Of a stretch of 64,000 bases of DNA, positions 25,755 through 34,316 are shown piece after piece. The notes beneath the pieces were generated by a model, which had not been told where the DNA came from, made no database searches, and saw nothing but the letters and a program-made list of their open reading frames with translations. The DNA is from Alkaliphilus hydrothermalis (lineage in GTDB: Bacteria; Bacillota; Clostridia; Peptostreptococcales; Natronincolaceae), in contig NZ_JAFBEE010000007.1 of NCBI RefSeq assembly GCF_016908555.1, forward strand, positions 1 through 64,000. Direction: 5' to 3'. Each line of letters begins with the position of its first letter. Positions within the stretch are counted from its first letter, which is position 1. The translations under genes and the position numbers were made by a program.

Positions 25755-28457
25755 TTACTTAGCTTCATACCAATTATCCCCTTGAGATAAGTCAGCCTTT
25801 AGCTGGACCTTTAATTTCATGGCGTTTTCCATACCCATCTCAATAATTTGAGAAACCTTTTCCATTTCATCCAGCGGTGTTTCAACAATCAATTCATCGT
25901 GTACTTGAAGTATCAGCTTCGCCTTTAAGCCCTCCTCCTTTAACATCCGATGCACATTAATCATGGCAATCTTAATAATATCCGCAGCACTTCCTTGAAT
26001 TGGGGTGTTCATTGCCATACGTTCGCCGAAGGAACGAATGTTAAAATTCTTTGAAAGAAGCTCTGGTAGATATCTTCTTCTATTCAGGAGAGTCACTACG
26101 TAGCCTTTATGCTTTCCTTCTTGAACAATGTTTTCCATATAGGCCTTAACGGATGAATACTTTTCAAGATAACGGTCAATATATTTCTTAGCCTGTGCCC
26201 TTGAAATCTTTAGGTTTTCCCCTAGACCAAAATCACTAATACCATAGACAATTCCGAAGTTAACGGCCTTTGCACTACTTCTCATGGAAGAGGTTACTTC
26301 ATGAACTTCCACACCAAAAATCTCAGAAGCAGTCCTTGTATGGATATCTTGACCCTTTTCAAAAGCATCTAAAAGATTCTCGTCTCCTGAAATATGGGCC
26401 AGTACCCGAAGCTCTATTTGAGAATAGTCGGCATCAATAAATTTATGTCCTTCCTTTGCCACAAATACCTTTCTCAGCTGACGACCTAACTCTAGCCTTA
26501 CAGGAATATTTTGTAGATTTGGCTCTGTACTAGATATTCTCCCAGTGGTTGTTACAGTCTGATTAAAGCTAGAATGAATCCGTTCAGTAACAGGATTAAT
26601 AATCCCCAGTAGTCCGTCCACATAGGTGGATTTCAACTTTGCAATAGTTCTATATTCTAGTATTTTAGGAATAATCTCATGTTTTTCCCGTAGCTTTTCC
26701 AACACCTCTGCATTGGTGGAGTAGCCTGTTTTCGTCTTCTTGATAGGCGGAAGTTCTAATTTATCAAAAAGTACTTCTCCCAATTGTTTTGGTGAATTAA
26801 TATTGAATTCCACCCCTGCCAAACGGTAGATGTCCTCCGTCAATTGGCTAACCATATCTCTAAATTGTATTTCTAAATCCTTCAGCATATGCTGATCAAC
26901 TTTAATACCCGCTACCTCCATAGATGCCAATACCTCCGTCAAGGGTAGCTCCACCTTGTAATATAAGTCTTCTAATTCTAACTCATGAAGTTTTTCTTTA
27001 ATCCTTGGAACAAGATTAAAGGTTACATTTACCTGTTGACTAAGAAGTTTTCTAAGGTCTTCTTTTTCAAGCTCCTTTAGGGTTTTACGGCTCTTTCCTT
27101 TCCCTAATAATTCTTCTTCATCAACAATATTCTTATTCAAATAGACTACCCCTAATTCCTTCACATTGTAGGAGGATTTGGCAGGGTCTATCAGATATTC
27201 GCCGATGAAGGTATCAAAGGATACATTCCTAATCTCTATTTGATGGGGGGCAAAGTGTACCAACTCCTTCTTAATATCGTGGCCGATAATTTTAGTCTCA
27301 TCATCCTCCAGGACTTCCTTCAGTAATTGTAGTACTGCTGATTTGTCATCCATCATCCTAAAGTCTAAATAATAGACTTCATTTGCATCCGCCGCCATGG
27401 CAATAGCCACTATTTCATCGGTGGTAATATTCTTTTCTTCACTGACGGTTTTAATCGCAAGGTATTCGCTTTCCCTCACCTTTTTAATGAAGGTCTTCAA
27501 TTCCTCTATTGATCCAATCTCATAAAACTGATCAGATGAAACAGTTTCTAAACCAGTATTACCTTCCCCTTCATCTGTTTCTGCTCCTTCATTTTTCGTA
27601 AAGCGACTAATCAAACTGTTAAATTCGAATCTTCTAAATAAAGTGAGTAGCTCATCATAATTTGGTTCTTCCTTCTTTAAATCATCTAATTTGATTTCAA
27701 CTGGAATATCAGTAATAATCGTGGCCAATCGCTTACTTAGAATAATGTTTTCAATATTACCTTCTACCTTTTCCTTGAGCTTTGCCGCAGATATTTCGTC
27801 TGTATGTTGGATTAGGTTTTCAGTAGTACCAAACTGTTTTAATAGCTTGATGGCGGTCTTTTCCCCTACCCCAGGTACCCCAGGGATATTATCTGACTTG
27901 TCCCCCATTAGCGCCTTTAAGTCTATAAATTGAAGGGGGGTTACTTCATAATCCTCCATCAGCTTTACATCATCATATATATCTAAACTAGAAATTCCCT
28001 TTCTAGTAATCAACACCTTCACCTGTTGAGAAACCAATTGTAGGGCATCCTTATCCCCTGTTACGATTAGTACCTCCATACCTTCTCTTTCACAATGCTT
28101 TGCCAGTGTTCCAATTAAGTCATCTGCCTCATATCCTTCAGCCTCGATTCTAAAAATATTTAGGGCATCCAGTACTTCCTTTAGGGGCTGAATCTGTTGG
28201 CTAAGCTCCGAGGGCATTTTCTTTCTACCTGCTTTGTAGTCTCCATACTCCTTGTGTCTAAATGTTGGAGCCTTCAAATCAAAGGCTACTCCTATGTATT
28301 GAGGCTGATAGTCCTCCATCACCTTTAAAAGCATTGTTACAAATCCATATATGCCGTTGGTATACTGTCCATCCTTTGTCACAAAGGGTGGCAGGGCATA
28401 AAAGGCTCTATTCACTAGACTATTTCCATCAATAATCACTATTCGGTCTTTTGCCAT
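25755..28457 (-). CDS. polA: DNA polymerase I, degenerate proofreading domain
   Basis: A 900-aa family A polymerase for Okazaki fragment maturation and repair. The 5'-3' nuclease domain (about 1-290) is intact, with GDKDALQL and GDKSDNIPGVPGVGEKTA. The polymerase domain carries motif A DADYSQIELRVLAH, motif B RSSAKAVNFGIVYGIS and motif C QVHDELIVE. In the middle domain the position expected for the exonuclease DxE reads YLAIKTVSEEK, so the metal-binding acids for 3'-5' proofreading are missing, as in several Gram-positive Pol I enzymes. The ATG at 28457 follows AGGGA. First gene of the polA-coaE-transglycosylase operon. Confidence 0.97.
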   Translation of the reverse strand: MAKDRIVIIDGNSLVNRAFYALPPFVTKDGQYTNGIYGFVTMLLKVMEDYQPQYIGVAFDLKAPTFRHKEYGDYKAGRKKMPSELSQQIQPLKEVLDALNIFRIEAEGYEADDLIGTLAKHCEREGMEVLIVTGDKDALQLVSQQVKVLITRKGISSLDIYDDVKLMEDYEVTPLQFIDLKALMGDKSDNIPGVPGVGEKTAIKLLKQFGTTENLIQHTDEISAAKLKEKVEGNIENIILSKRLATIITDIPVEIKLDDLKKEEPNYDELLTLFRRFEFNSLISRFTKNEGAETDEGEGNTGLETVSSDQFYEIGSIEELKTFIKKVRESEYLAIKTVSEEKNITTDEIVAIAMAADANEVYYLDFRMMDDKSAVLQLLKEVLEDDETKIIGHDIKKELVHFAPHQIEIRNVSFDTFIGEYLIDPAKSSYNVKELGVVYLNKNIVDEEELLGKGKSRKTLKELEKEDLRKLLSQQVNVTFNLVPRIKEKLHELELEDLYYKVELPLTEVLASMEVAGIKVDQHMLKDLEIQFRDMVSQLTEDIYRLAGVEFNINSPKQLGEVLFDKLELPPIKKTKTGYSTNAEVLEKLREKHEIIPKILEYRTIAKLKSTYVDGLLGIINPVTERIHSSFNQTVTTTGRISSTEPNLQNIPVRLELGRQLRKVFVAKEGHKFIDADYSQIELRVLAHISGDENLLDAFEKGQDIHTRTASEIFGVEVHEVTSSMRSSAKAVNFGIVYGISDFGLGENLKISRAQAKKYIDRYLEKYSSVKAYMENIVQEGKHKGYVVTLLNRRRYLPELLSKNFNIRSFGERMAMNTPIQGSAADIIKIAMINVHRMLKEEGLKAKLILQVHDELIVETPLDEMEKVSQIIEMGMENAMKLKVQLKADLSQGDNWYEAK

Positions 28458-28578
28458 CTCTTCTCAATCCCTTCAAAATAAATGTTTATCATTATTTTAT
28501 CATGTAATCCTATGAGAGTAAAATAAGCTTCGCTATTTATATTATGGACATTTTTACCCAACAATAAAGACAATAACT

Positions 28579-28624
28579 GAAAAAACAGTAGGGACGTATA
28601 GCAATACGTTAACCTACTGTTTTT
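28579..28624 (-). terminator. Terminator of the sigma / anti-sigma / SIMPL operon
   Basis: On the minus strand AACAGTAGG and CCTACTGTT form the outer stem, with an inner ACGTAT pairing, followed by a T-run. It lies about 50 nt after the SIMPL gene. Confidence 0.75.
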
Positions 28625-28674
28625 GTGAAATATAGAAGAGTAAAAATATAACTTATTAAATCCCAATAAGGATA

Positions 28675-29424
28675 TTAGTAATTATAGATTACTTGTATTT
28701 GGGCTGTAATTTCTAACTCACCTGAAGCAATTGGTGTGCCTCCTGCATCATTCATACTCTTCATCGCTTCGTAGTATACATTTCGTTCTTGATATGGTTG
28801 AGCTATACCACCTTCTGTTACTTTAGATGGTTTTCCTACCTTAACTTCTAATGTGTCTGCAATGGTGGTTGCCTTTACATTTGCATCTTTTACTGCTAAC
28901 CTTAGTGCTTCTTGATAATATATACTGGTGTCAGAAATTCCAAAGCGGATATTATTTACTTGAGTTGCTCCACTTTTCGTAGTTGTATCAATAACATTAC
29001 CTACTTTATCTATATCCCTTACTATAACCTCTATACTGTGGCCTACTTTAAAATCTCCATCTGTGGTTTTACCATTCTGATGATTATAATGACGCTCCCG
29101 ATACATATTGTAGGAACTTGTTTTGATGTCATCCGCTTTAATACTCATGTCTTTTAAAGCCTTCATTACTTGATTGCTTAACTTCGTATTTTCCTCTTGA
29201 GCTATCTTGGAGTCCTTGTGGGAAGTCTCTATTCCAATATTAACAATACCTATATCTGGCTTTGCCATAACTTTACCTGTACCAGCCACTGATATTTCAC
29301 CAGCTCCTTTAGGGGCTTCTGCCTTAGCTGTGATGGAGCTTAGTCCACCTAGTAGAAAGAATCCTACCATTGTAACAGCTAAAAAGGCCACCAATGCTAC
29401 ACTTTTTACACGACTACTTTTCAA
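28675..29424 (-). CDS. SIMPL-domain (DUF541) exported protein
   Basis: 249 aa. An N-terminal signal or anchor (VKSVALVAFLAVTMVGFFLLGG) is followed by a SIMPL/DUF541 domain with the usual opening ISVAGTGKVMAKPDIGIVNIGIET. The biochemical role of these envelope proteins is poorly known; some are linked to oxidative or cell-wall stress. The start is a TTG at 29424, chosen because AAGGAGG lies 7 nt before it; the upstream ATG at 29466 has no such site and would spoil the signal peptide. The TTG overlaps the end of the anti-sigma gene by 11 nt, implying coupled translation. Confidence 0.87.
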   Translation of the reverse strand: MKSSRVKSVALVAFLAVTMVGFFLLGGLSSITAKAEAPKGAGEISVAGTGKVMAKPDIGIVNIGIETSHKDSKIAQEENTKLSNQVMKALKDMSIKADDIKTSSYNMYRERHYNHQNGKTTDGDFKVGHSIEVIVRDIDKVGNVIDTTTKSGATQVNNIRFGISDTSIYYQEALRLAVKDANVKATTIADTLEVKVGKPSKVTEGGIAQPYQERNVYYEAMKSMNDAGGTPIASGELEITAQIQVIYNY

Positions 29425-30772
29425 TGTTATTCCTCCTTTTTTTAAATTGATGATAAAACCTAACACATGGTAAGATCACCACTGCCGAAACGATTCCCCA
29501 CGGAAGTAAACTGTAGAGATTAATAAAACTTTTTTGCCCAAAGCTAATCATCTGATTAATGGACTTAACAAATCCTGCTTTTGCTCTGCTCCAAACCCCA
29601 TCATTTACAGACTGAATCTTCACTGTCTCTTCTTTAATTTCTCTGACTTCCAGTTCAATGGTTGATAGGGTCACCAATCGATCGTAATTTTTTAAATTTC
29701 CCCTCATGCTATTGATTTGACCCCTTACCCTGGACAACTCATTTTCAATTTCTAAAATATCACTTACCTTTTCAGCCTTCTTTAGGATTTCTCTAAGACG
29801 TTCCTCCTGTACCTCTAGGTTGAGGGCTTCGTTTTCTATATCCCTATAGGTAAGGGTGATATCTTGGGCACTGGTATTCTCATTGATGACCACACCTAGC
29901 CCCTTTAATTCTTCAAAGACCCCATCAAAATATTCCCGTGGTACGCGAATTGTCAAGTTGGATGTTCTAAGGGAGTCCTCTGGTTTTTCTTTATTTATGA
30001 GTCTATAATGAACGTCTGATGTCTGATAATAGCCACCTCTTCCTGATACGATTAGACTGATATTATCCATTACATTATCAAACTCTTGGGTTTCTAAATA
30101 TAATCTACCTGTATTGATGATCTTTCTATCTGTCGTGGCGGCTATTGAGGCCACCTGTTCCTCAGCTACATCCCCTAACTGTTCAATAGTCTTTACTTGA
30201 ACATCAGGGTTTGAGTTTTCTGCTATACCAAATGCCTTCGCTTCTTCTTCAACATCAACAGACTCTACTTCTCCCTTCCCTGAATCTGTAAAGGCAGTAG
30301 TTCCTTGGACCATTGACCGATTGCTAAGACCTGTTTTTACCTCCTCTGGTGCTGTAGTTGTATTATCCATCACCACCCCATAGCCTTTATCTGTAACTTG
30401 TGATAGTTCAGCTTGGTCAAATGGTGCATCCTCTAGGAGGGCCATGGAGATGGACATAATTACAAAGGCTGCTGCAATACTACTTAAAATCTTCCAACTA
30501 GAGATAGGTCCTTTGTTCCACTTGTTGCTATCCTTTTTATTGATGACTTCTTGTTCCTGTAGAAGCTTTTCCCTCAAGGAAAGGGTAAAGTTCTCAGGTA
30601 AGTCTATTTCCTCCATTTCGTTTACGGTAGTAACCAGTGTTCTTAAATTCTCCACTGATATACTACAGTTTTTACAGGTTTTCAGATGTTCATTAAAGTT
30701 AATCATTTCTTCCTCCGTCAGCATTCCGTCTATATACATGGATGCGTACTCTTCTATCTGATTACAATTCAT
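29414..30772 (-). CDS. Anti-sigma factor-like protein: zinc-finger HC2 fused to DUF4349
   Basis: 452 aa. Residues 1-50 form a zf-HC2 zinc-binding anti-sigma domain (HLKTCKNC, the HxxxCxxC motif). A first membrane helix follows (ILSSIAAAFVIMSISMALL, about 92-110). The extracytoplasmic part contains a DUF4349 domain with a long coiled coil (EVQEERLREILKKAEKVSDILEIENELSRVRGQI), and a second membrane helix lies near the C-terminus (LLPWGIVSAVVILPCVRFY). The layout suggests an external sensor directly fused to an anti-sigma factor. It follows the ECF sigma gene by 13 nt, its presumed partner. Confidence 0.88.
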   Translation of the reverse strand: MNCNQIEEYASMYIDGMLTEEEMINFNEHLKTCKNCSISVENLRTLVTTVNEMEEIDLPENFTLSLREKLLQEQEVINKKDSNKWNKGPISSWKILSSIAAAFVIMSISMALLEDAPFDQAELSQVTDKGYGVVMDNTTTAPEEVKTGLSNRSMVQGTTAFTDSGKGEVESVDVEEEAKAFGIAENSNPDVQVKTIEQLGDVAEEQVASIAATTDRKIINTGRLYLETQEFDNVMDNISLIVSGRGGYYQTSDVHYRLINKEKPEDSLRTSNLTIRVPREYFDGVFEELKGLGVVINENTSAQDITLTYRDIENEALNLEVQEERLREILKKAEKVSDILEIENELSRVRGQINSMRGNLKNYDRLVTLSTIELEVREIKEETVKIQSVNDGVWSRAKAGFVKSINQMISFGQKSFINLYSLLPWGIVSAVVILPCVRFYHQFKKRRNNIEK

Positions 30773-30785
30773 TTTACCCCTCCTT

Positions 30786-31373
30786 TCATGCCTGCTGTAG
30801 CTCTTTGGTTAATAAGATTTTTTTGAGTTTGCCCCTTGCCCGATTAATCCTAGACTTTACTGTTCCTTCTGAGCATTTGAGGATATTGGCAATTTCTTGA
30901 TAGCTAAATCCGTTGATATCCCTTAAAATGATAATTTCTTTTTGGTCTACATTTAACTGGTTAATCGCTTCATGTATAATGTTCTGAATTTCTTTCTTTT
31001 CAAATAAATACTCCGGAGTATTCATTTCATCTGCTACTTCAATACGATAATTTTCTCCTGTGGCACCCTGCTGTTCTAAATACACCACTTGATTTTTCTT
31101 TTGCTTTCTAATAAAGTCGATACAGCTATTACTGACTATCGAATATACCCACGTGGAAAAACTGCTCTTTCCTTGGAATTTATCCACCGATCTAAATATC
31201 TTTAATAGGGCCTCTTGGGTAATATCGTTGGCATCCTCTATGTTGCTTAACATTCGATAGGCTATGTTGAAGGCCTTCTTCTGATAGGGTTCTATCAATT
31301 TTTCGAAGCTGTCTATATCTCCCTGTCTTGTTTTTTCTATTAAGGAGATTTCTTGTCGATTCAAGTGCTTCAC
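30786..31373 (-). CDS. ECF RNA polymerase sigma factor, SigW-like
   Basis: A 195-aa extracytoplasmic-function sigma factor. Region 2 is seen at YQKKAFNIAYRMLSNIEDANDITQEALLKIFRS with FSTWVYSIVSNSCIDFIRK, and region 4 at QLNVDQKEIIILRDINGFSYQEIANILKCSEGTVKSRINRARGKLK. It should direct transcription of an envelope-stress regulon and is presumably held by the zf-HC2 protein encoded next. The ATG follows GGGAGTG. A SigW-type promoter 30-55 nt upstream predicts positive autoregulation. Confidence 0.95.
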   Translation of the reverse strand: MKHLNRQEISLIEKTRQGDIDSFEKLIEPYQKKAFNIAYRMLSNIEDANDITQEALLKIFRSVDKFQGKSSFSTWVYSIVSNSCIDFIRKQKKNQVVYLEQQGATGENYRIEVADEMNTPEYLFEKKEIQNIIHEAINQLNVDQKEIIILRDINGFSYQEIANILKCSEGTVKSRINRARGKLKKILLTKELQQA

Positions 31374-31401
31374 TCCCTTCCCGTTTCCTGCTTATACTTT
31401 T

Positions 31402-31429
31402 TAGACGATTGTAAATAGATTTTGTTCCA
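31402..31429 (-). promoter_or_regulatory. ECF (SigW-type) autoregulatory promoter
   Basis: On the minus strand TGGAAC (31424-31429) and CGTCTA (31402-31407) are separated by exactly 16 nt. This closely matches the Bacillus SigW-type pattern TGAAAC-16-CGTA. It lies directly upstream of the sigma gene. Confidence 0.65.
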
Positions 31430-31507
31430 TGTTTTATAAGTAAATTAATTACCCTACCACTTCATTTTAGTATAATTTCCTATGTTTTACTACATGCAAA
31501 AATAGTA

Positions 31508-31536
31508 TTGACACTCCTCAAGGGATATGGTAAGAT
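31508..31536 (+). promoter_or_regulatory. SigA promoter of tRNA-Leu(CAA)
   Basis: A perfect -35 box TTGACA (31508-31513), 17-nt spacer and -10 box TAAGAT (31531-31536). The tRNA begins about 20 nt downstream. Confidence 0.8.
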
Positions 31537-31556
31537 TAATTTTGTCAAATAAATAC

Positions 31557-31643
31557 GCCGCGGTGGCGGAACTGGCAGACGCAGCAGACTCAAAATCTGC
31601 CGATGGCAACATCGTGGGGGTTCGATTCCCTTCCGCGGCACCA
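31557..31643 (+). tRNA. tRNA-Leu (anticodon CAA)
   Basis: An 87-nt class II tRNA with encoded CCA. The acceptor stem GCCGCGG pairs with CCGCGGC. The anticodon stem-loop GCAGA-CTCAAAA-TCTGC gives anticodon CAA, reading UUG leucine codons. A variable arm and the T-arm GGGGGTTCGATTCCC are present. It is a single-gene transcription unit with its own promoter and terminator. Confidence 0.96.
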
Positions 31644-31650
31644 CATTTTT

Positions 31651-31686
31651 AAAAAGGACATTAACTTAGTTAATGTCCTTTTTTTA
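31651..31686 (+). terminator. Terminator of tRNA-Leu(CAA)
   Basis: AAGGACATTAA and TTAATGTCCTT form an 11-bp stem with a short loop, followed by a T-run. It begins 8 nt after the tRNA. Confidence 0.9.
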
Positions 31687-31708
31687 TAACGAATAGGAAA
31701 GCCCTACA

Positions 31709-32200
31709 TTAAATTAATATAATCCTTGAAGGTATGGTGGTTAAAATCGTAGCATAGAATCGCTGAACCATATCATCCATTTCCTTTTCCAATTCAATTG
31801 GATCTATGAAAATCATTTCGTCCTCTGTATAATATTCTAGTATTTTCATCAGGGTTTCTTTGAACATTTCTATGTTTTCGCTGTTTTCAATGGATGATAG
31901 CTCTGGGAATTGTTCCCTCAAGTCACTATTCTTCAGAAATACCATGACCATAAAGGTAATCATGGGTATATGAAAAAAATTTACTACATGACTACTTACT
32001 TTATGTTTTCGCGTCAATCCAACAAACGTATTATGAAAATCTACCAGTATTTCATCAAACTCATTCTCTAGATTTTTATTTAAAAAACGGTATAAGTTCA
32101 TGAAAAATTCCCTTTTTCTTGTTGCACTAACCCCACTTTTTCCAGCATCCTTCAACATTTTATAATTTCTATATTCCTTCATATCTATTATCTGTGCCAT
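31709..32200 (-). CDS. Hypothetical protein, 163 aa
   Basis: Not recognised. It starts MAQIIDMKEYRNYKMLKD, a pattern seen in some clostridial proteins of unknown function. The middle has a moderately hydrophobic stretch (VVNFFHIPMITFMVMVFL), perhaps buried or membrane-associated, and the rest is helical and acidic. The ATG follows AAGGAGG. It is a lone gene, divergent from the cation exporter at 32343 across a short promoter region. Confidence 0.7.
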   Translation of the reverse strand: MAQIIDMKEYRNYKMLKDAGKSGVSATRKREFFMNLYRFLNKNLENEFDEILVDFHNTFVGLTRKHKVSSHVVNFFHIPMITFMVMVFLKNSDLREQFPELSSIENSENIEMFKETLMKILEYYTEDEMIFIDPIELEKEMDDMVQRFYATILTTIPSRIILI

Positions 32201-32342
32201 ATGAATACCTCCTTAAAAGTTATTTTTAATATTTGCATATCTTAGGAATTGTATTCAGATAATAACATTATGAAAAATAGAGGTTTTTATAAAAAAATTG
32301 GATATAAATAAAAGAATGAAGATATAAAGGATGGTGTCTTTA

Positions 32343-33257
32343 ATGGATGATCAACAGCGTTATAAAGAGGTCAAGAAAGTTTCAATAATTAGCATGATAG
32401 TCAATATTCTTTTGACCATAGTCAAAGGATTAATAGGATTTACTGCAGGAAGTACTGCATTAATCGCAGATGCTTTTCACTCTGCCTCAGACTTGTTTAC
32501 GACTGTCGTTTTATTACAGGGACTAAAGATTGCCCATCGTCCAGCGGATGAAAATCACCCCTACGGTCATTACAAGGCAGAGCAAGTTACATCTAAAATT
32601 ATTGCTTTGACTTTAATTGTTACAGCCTTAGGGATTGGAAATGAAGCCTATCAGGTGCTTAGATCTGGAGAGGTTAATCCTCCTGCCACAACTGCAATAT
32701 ATGCCGTTATCCTATCTCTTATAGGGAAGGAAGCAATGTATCGTTATACCATTAAAGTTGGTAGAAGAATCAAAAGCAATGCCGTTATCGCCGATGCTTG
32801 GCATCAAAGGTCCGATGCTTTTTCTTCTGTTGCTACCCTTGTTGGTATTGGTGGTGCCCTTTTAGGATACCCCTTAATGGACCCGCTGGCAGGAATTTTT
32901 GTATCCTTTTTAATTCTTAAGACTGGTATTACTATTTACATGGATGCCATAAGGGATTTGATGGACACAGCCCCAAAGCCAGAGATTGTTGAGGGTATAA
33001 AAAAATCCGCCAGCGCTGCTGAAGGTGTTAAGGAGGTACAGGATGTAAAAGTCCGTTCCTATGGTTCAAAATATCTAGTAGATATGAAGATATGTGTCAA
33101 TCCCAAAATCACCGTTGAAGAGGGCCACGGAGCTGCTGCTAGAGCTAAGGAAAATATCATTAAAGAAAATGATGATATTTTGGATGTTTTAATCCACGTG
33201 AATCCCTGTTTCCCCACAAAACCCCATAGCCATGACGCTGGGAATAAGGATCAGTAG
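32343..33257 (+). CDS. Cation diffusion facilitator (CDF) metal exporter
   Basis: A 304-aa inner-membrane exporter of divalent metals such as Zn, Fe or Mn, working by proton antiport. Two metal-site motifs are seen on membrane helices, ADAFHSASD and ADAWHQRSD (HxxxD pattern), and the C-terminal cytoplasmic ferredoxin-like domain ends with VLIHVNPCFPTKPHSHD, His-rich and possibly metal binding. The paired HxxxD sites suggest a Zn or Fe/Zn type, but specificity is uncertain. An ATG at 32331 is in frame; 32343 is preferred because GGATGGTG lies 7 nt upstream. Confidence 0.92.
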   Translation: MDDQQRYKEVKKVSIISMIVNILLTIVKGLIGFTAGSTALIADAFHSASDLFTTVVLLQGLKIAHRPADENHPYGHYKAEQVTSKIIALTLIVTALGIGNEAYQVLRSGEVNPPATTAIYAVILSLIGKEAMYRYTIKVGRRIKSNAVIADAWHQRSDAFSSVATLVGIGGALLGYPLMDPLAGIFVSFLILKTGITIYMDAIRDLMDTAPKPEIVEGIKKSASAAEGVKEVQDVKVRSYGSKYLVDMKICVNPKITVEEGHGAAARAKENIIKENDDILDVLIHVNPCFPTKPHSHDAGNKDQ

Positions 33258-33326
33258 ATTATTGCTTTTTTCCTCCATCAATGCTAGTATTTTTATATAC
33301 AAACTTGTAGGAAAGAGGAAGAGTTA

Positions 33327-34229
33327 ATGGATTTTAGACAATTGGAAACCTTTGTGGCAGTTGCAAAGTTTAAAAGTTTTTCTAAGGCGGCTGATCACCT
33401 ATATTTAACCCAACCCACCATTAGTAGCCATATTTCAAATCTCGAAAAAGAATTAAATACAATACTTATTAATCGGACTAATCGAAAGATTTCCTTAACT
33501 AAAGCAGGGGAAATTCTATTTGATTATGCCATGAATATGGTTAACCTAAAGGAAGGCGCTATTTTCAAGCTCAATGAATTTAAAGGTAAAATCGTTGGTA
33601 ACATAGAAATTGCCGCCAGTACTGTTCCAGAGCAGTATATCGTCCCAGAAATCATCTGTGGGTTTAACAAGAATTATCCTGATGTGACCTTCAATATGCT
33701 TCACTATGATTCTCAGCAGGTGGTGGAGGGAATTATTCATGGAGATATTGATTTTGGAATTGTCGGGGCAGAAATTCCCCACAACCAACTTAACTATGTG
33801 GAGTTATTGCAGGACGAACTGTTTTTGATTACCCCTGCATCTGCACCCTATTGTGACTTTCCAGAAGAAGTCCCACTGGAGAAGATTCTCGAAGAAAACC
33901 TAATTTTACGGGAGAAAGGTTCTGGTACTAGACGACTCCTAGAAGAAGCCCTCAATGCTTCAAAGATTGACCTTAACAATCTGAAGGTTGTGGCATATAT
34001 CGAGAGTACAGAAGCCATCAAACAATGTATTCGCAGGAATTTAGGGATTTCATTTTTATCAAGTCGCGCCGTTGTTGATGAAGTTAATTTTAATTTCTTT
34101 AAAACCCACAGGGTCCAAGGATTAGATTTAAAAAGAAAATTTTACTTTGTTTACCATAAGTATCGTAATCCTTCACCCTTAGAACATGCCTTTCAAGAAT
34201 TTGTGTGTAAATATTTTAAGTTTAAATAA
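33327..34229 (+). CDS. LysR-family transcriptional regulator
   Basis: 300 aa. N-terminal winged helix (MDFRQLETFVAVAKFKSFSKAADHLYLTQPTISSHISNLEKEL, residues 1-43) and a two-lobed effector domain from about 90. The opening closely resembles clostridial LysR regulators annotated as selenium-metabolism associated and the CysL group; this is a recollection of family sequences and not a search result. No selenium genes lie in the window. The ATG follows AGAGGAAGAG. A single gene, with a terminator just downstream. Confidence 0.9.
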   Translation: MDFRQLETFVAVAKFKSFSKAADHLYLTQPTISSHISNLEKELNTILINRTNRKISLTKAGEILFDYAMNMVNLKEGAIFKLNEFKGKIVGNIEIAASTVPEQYIVPEIICGFNKNYPDVTFNMLHYDSQQVVEGIIHGDIDFGIVGAEIPHNQLNYVELLQDELFLITPASAPYCDFPEEVPLEKILEENLILREKGSGTRRLLEEALNASKIDLNNLKVVAYIESTEAIKQCIRRNLGISFLSSRAVVDEVNFNFFKTHRVQGLDLKRKFYFVYHKYRNPSPLEHAFQEFVCKYFKFK

Positions 34230-34250
34230 CCCAATGATAATTTGCGTAAA

Positions 34251-34301
34251 AAAAAGTTAGAAACCAGAAGGTAAACTGCTCCTGTTTTCTAACTTTTTTA
34301 T
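34251..34301. terminator. Bidirectional terminator between lysR and the ABC exporter
   Basis: AAAAAGTTAGAAA (34251-34263) pairs with TTTTCTAACTTTTT. Two convergent genes end on its two sides. Confidence 0.85.
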
Positions 34302-34316
34302 TTGGGCCATTTGCTT

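Noticed and set aside
28439..28666. 75-aa leftward ORF upstream of polA
   Set aside because: It runs across the terminator of the SIMPL operon and overlaps the polA start. No ribosome binding site and no protein-like composition.
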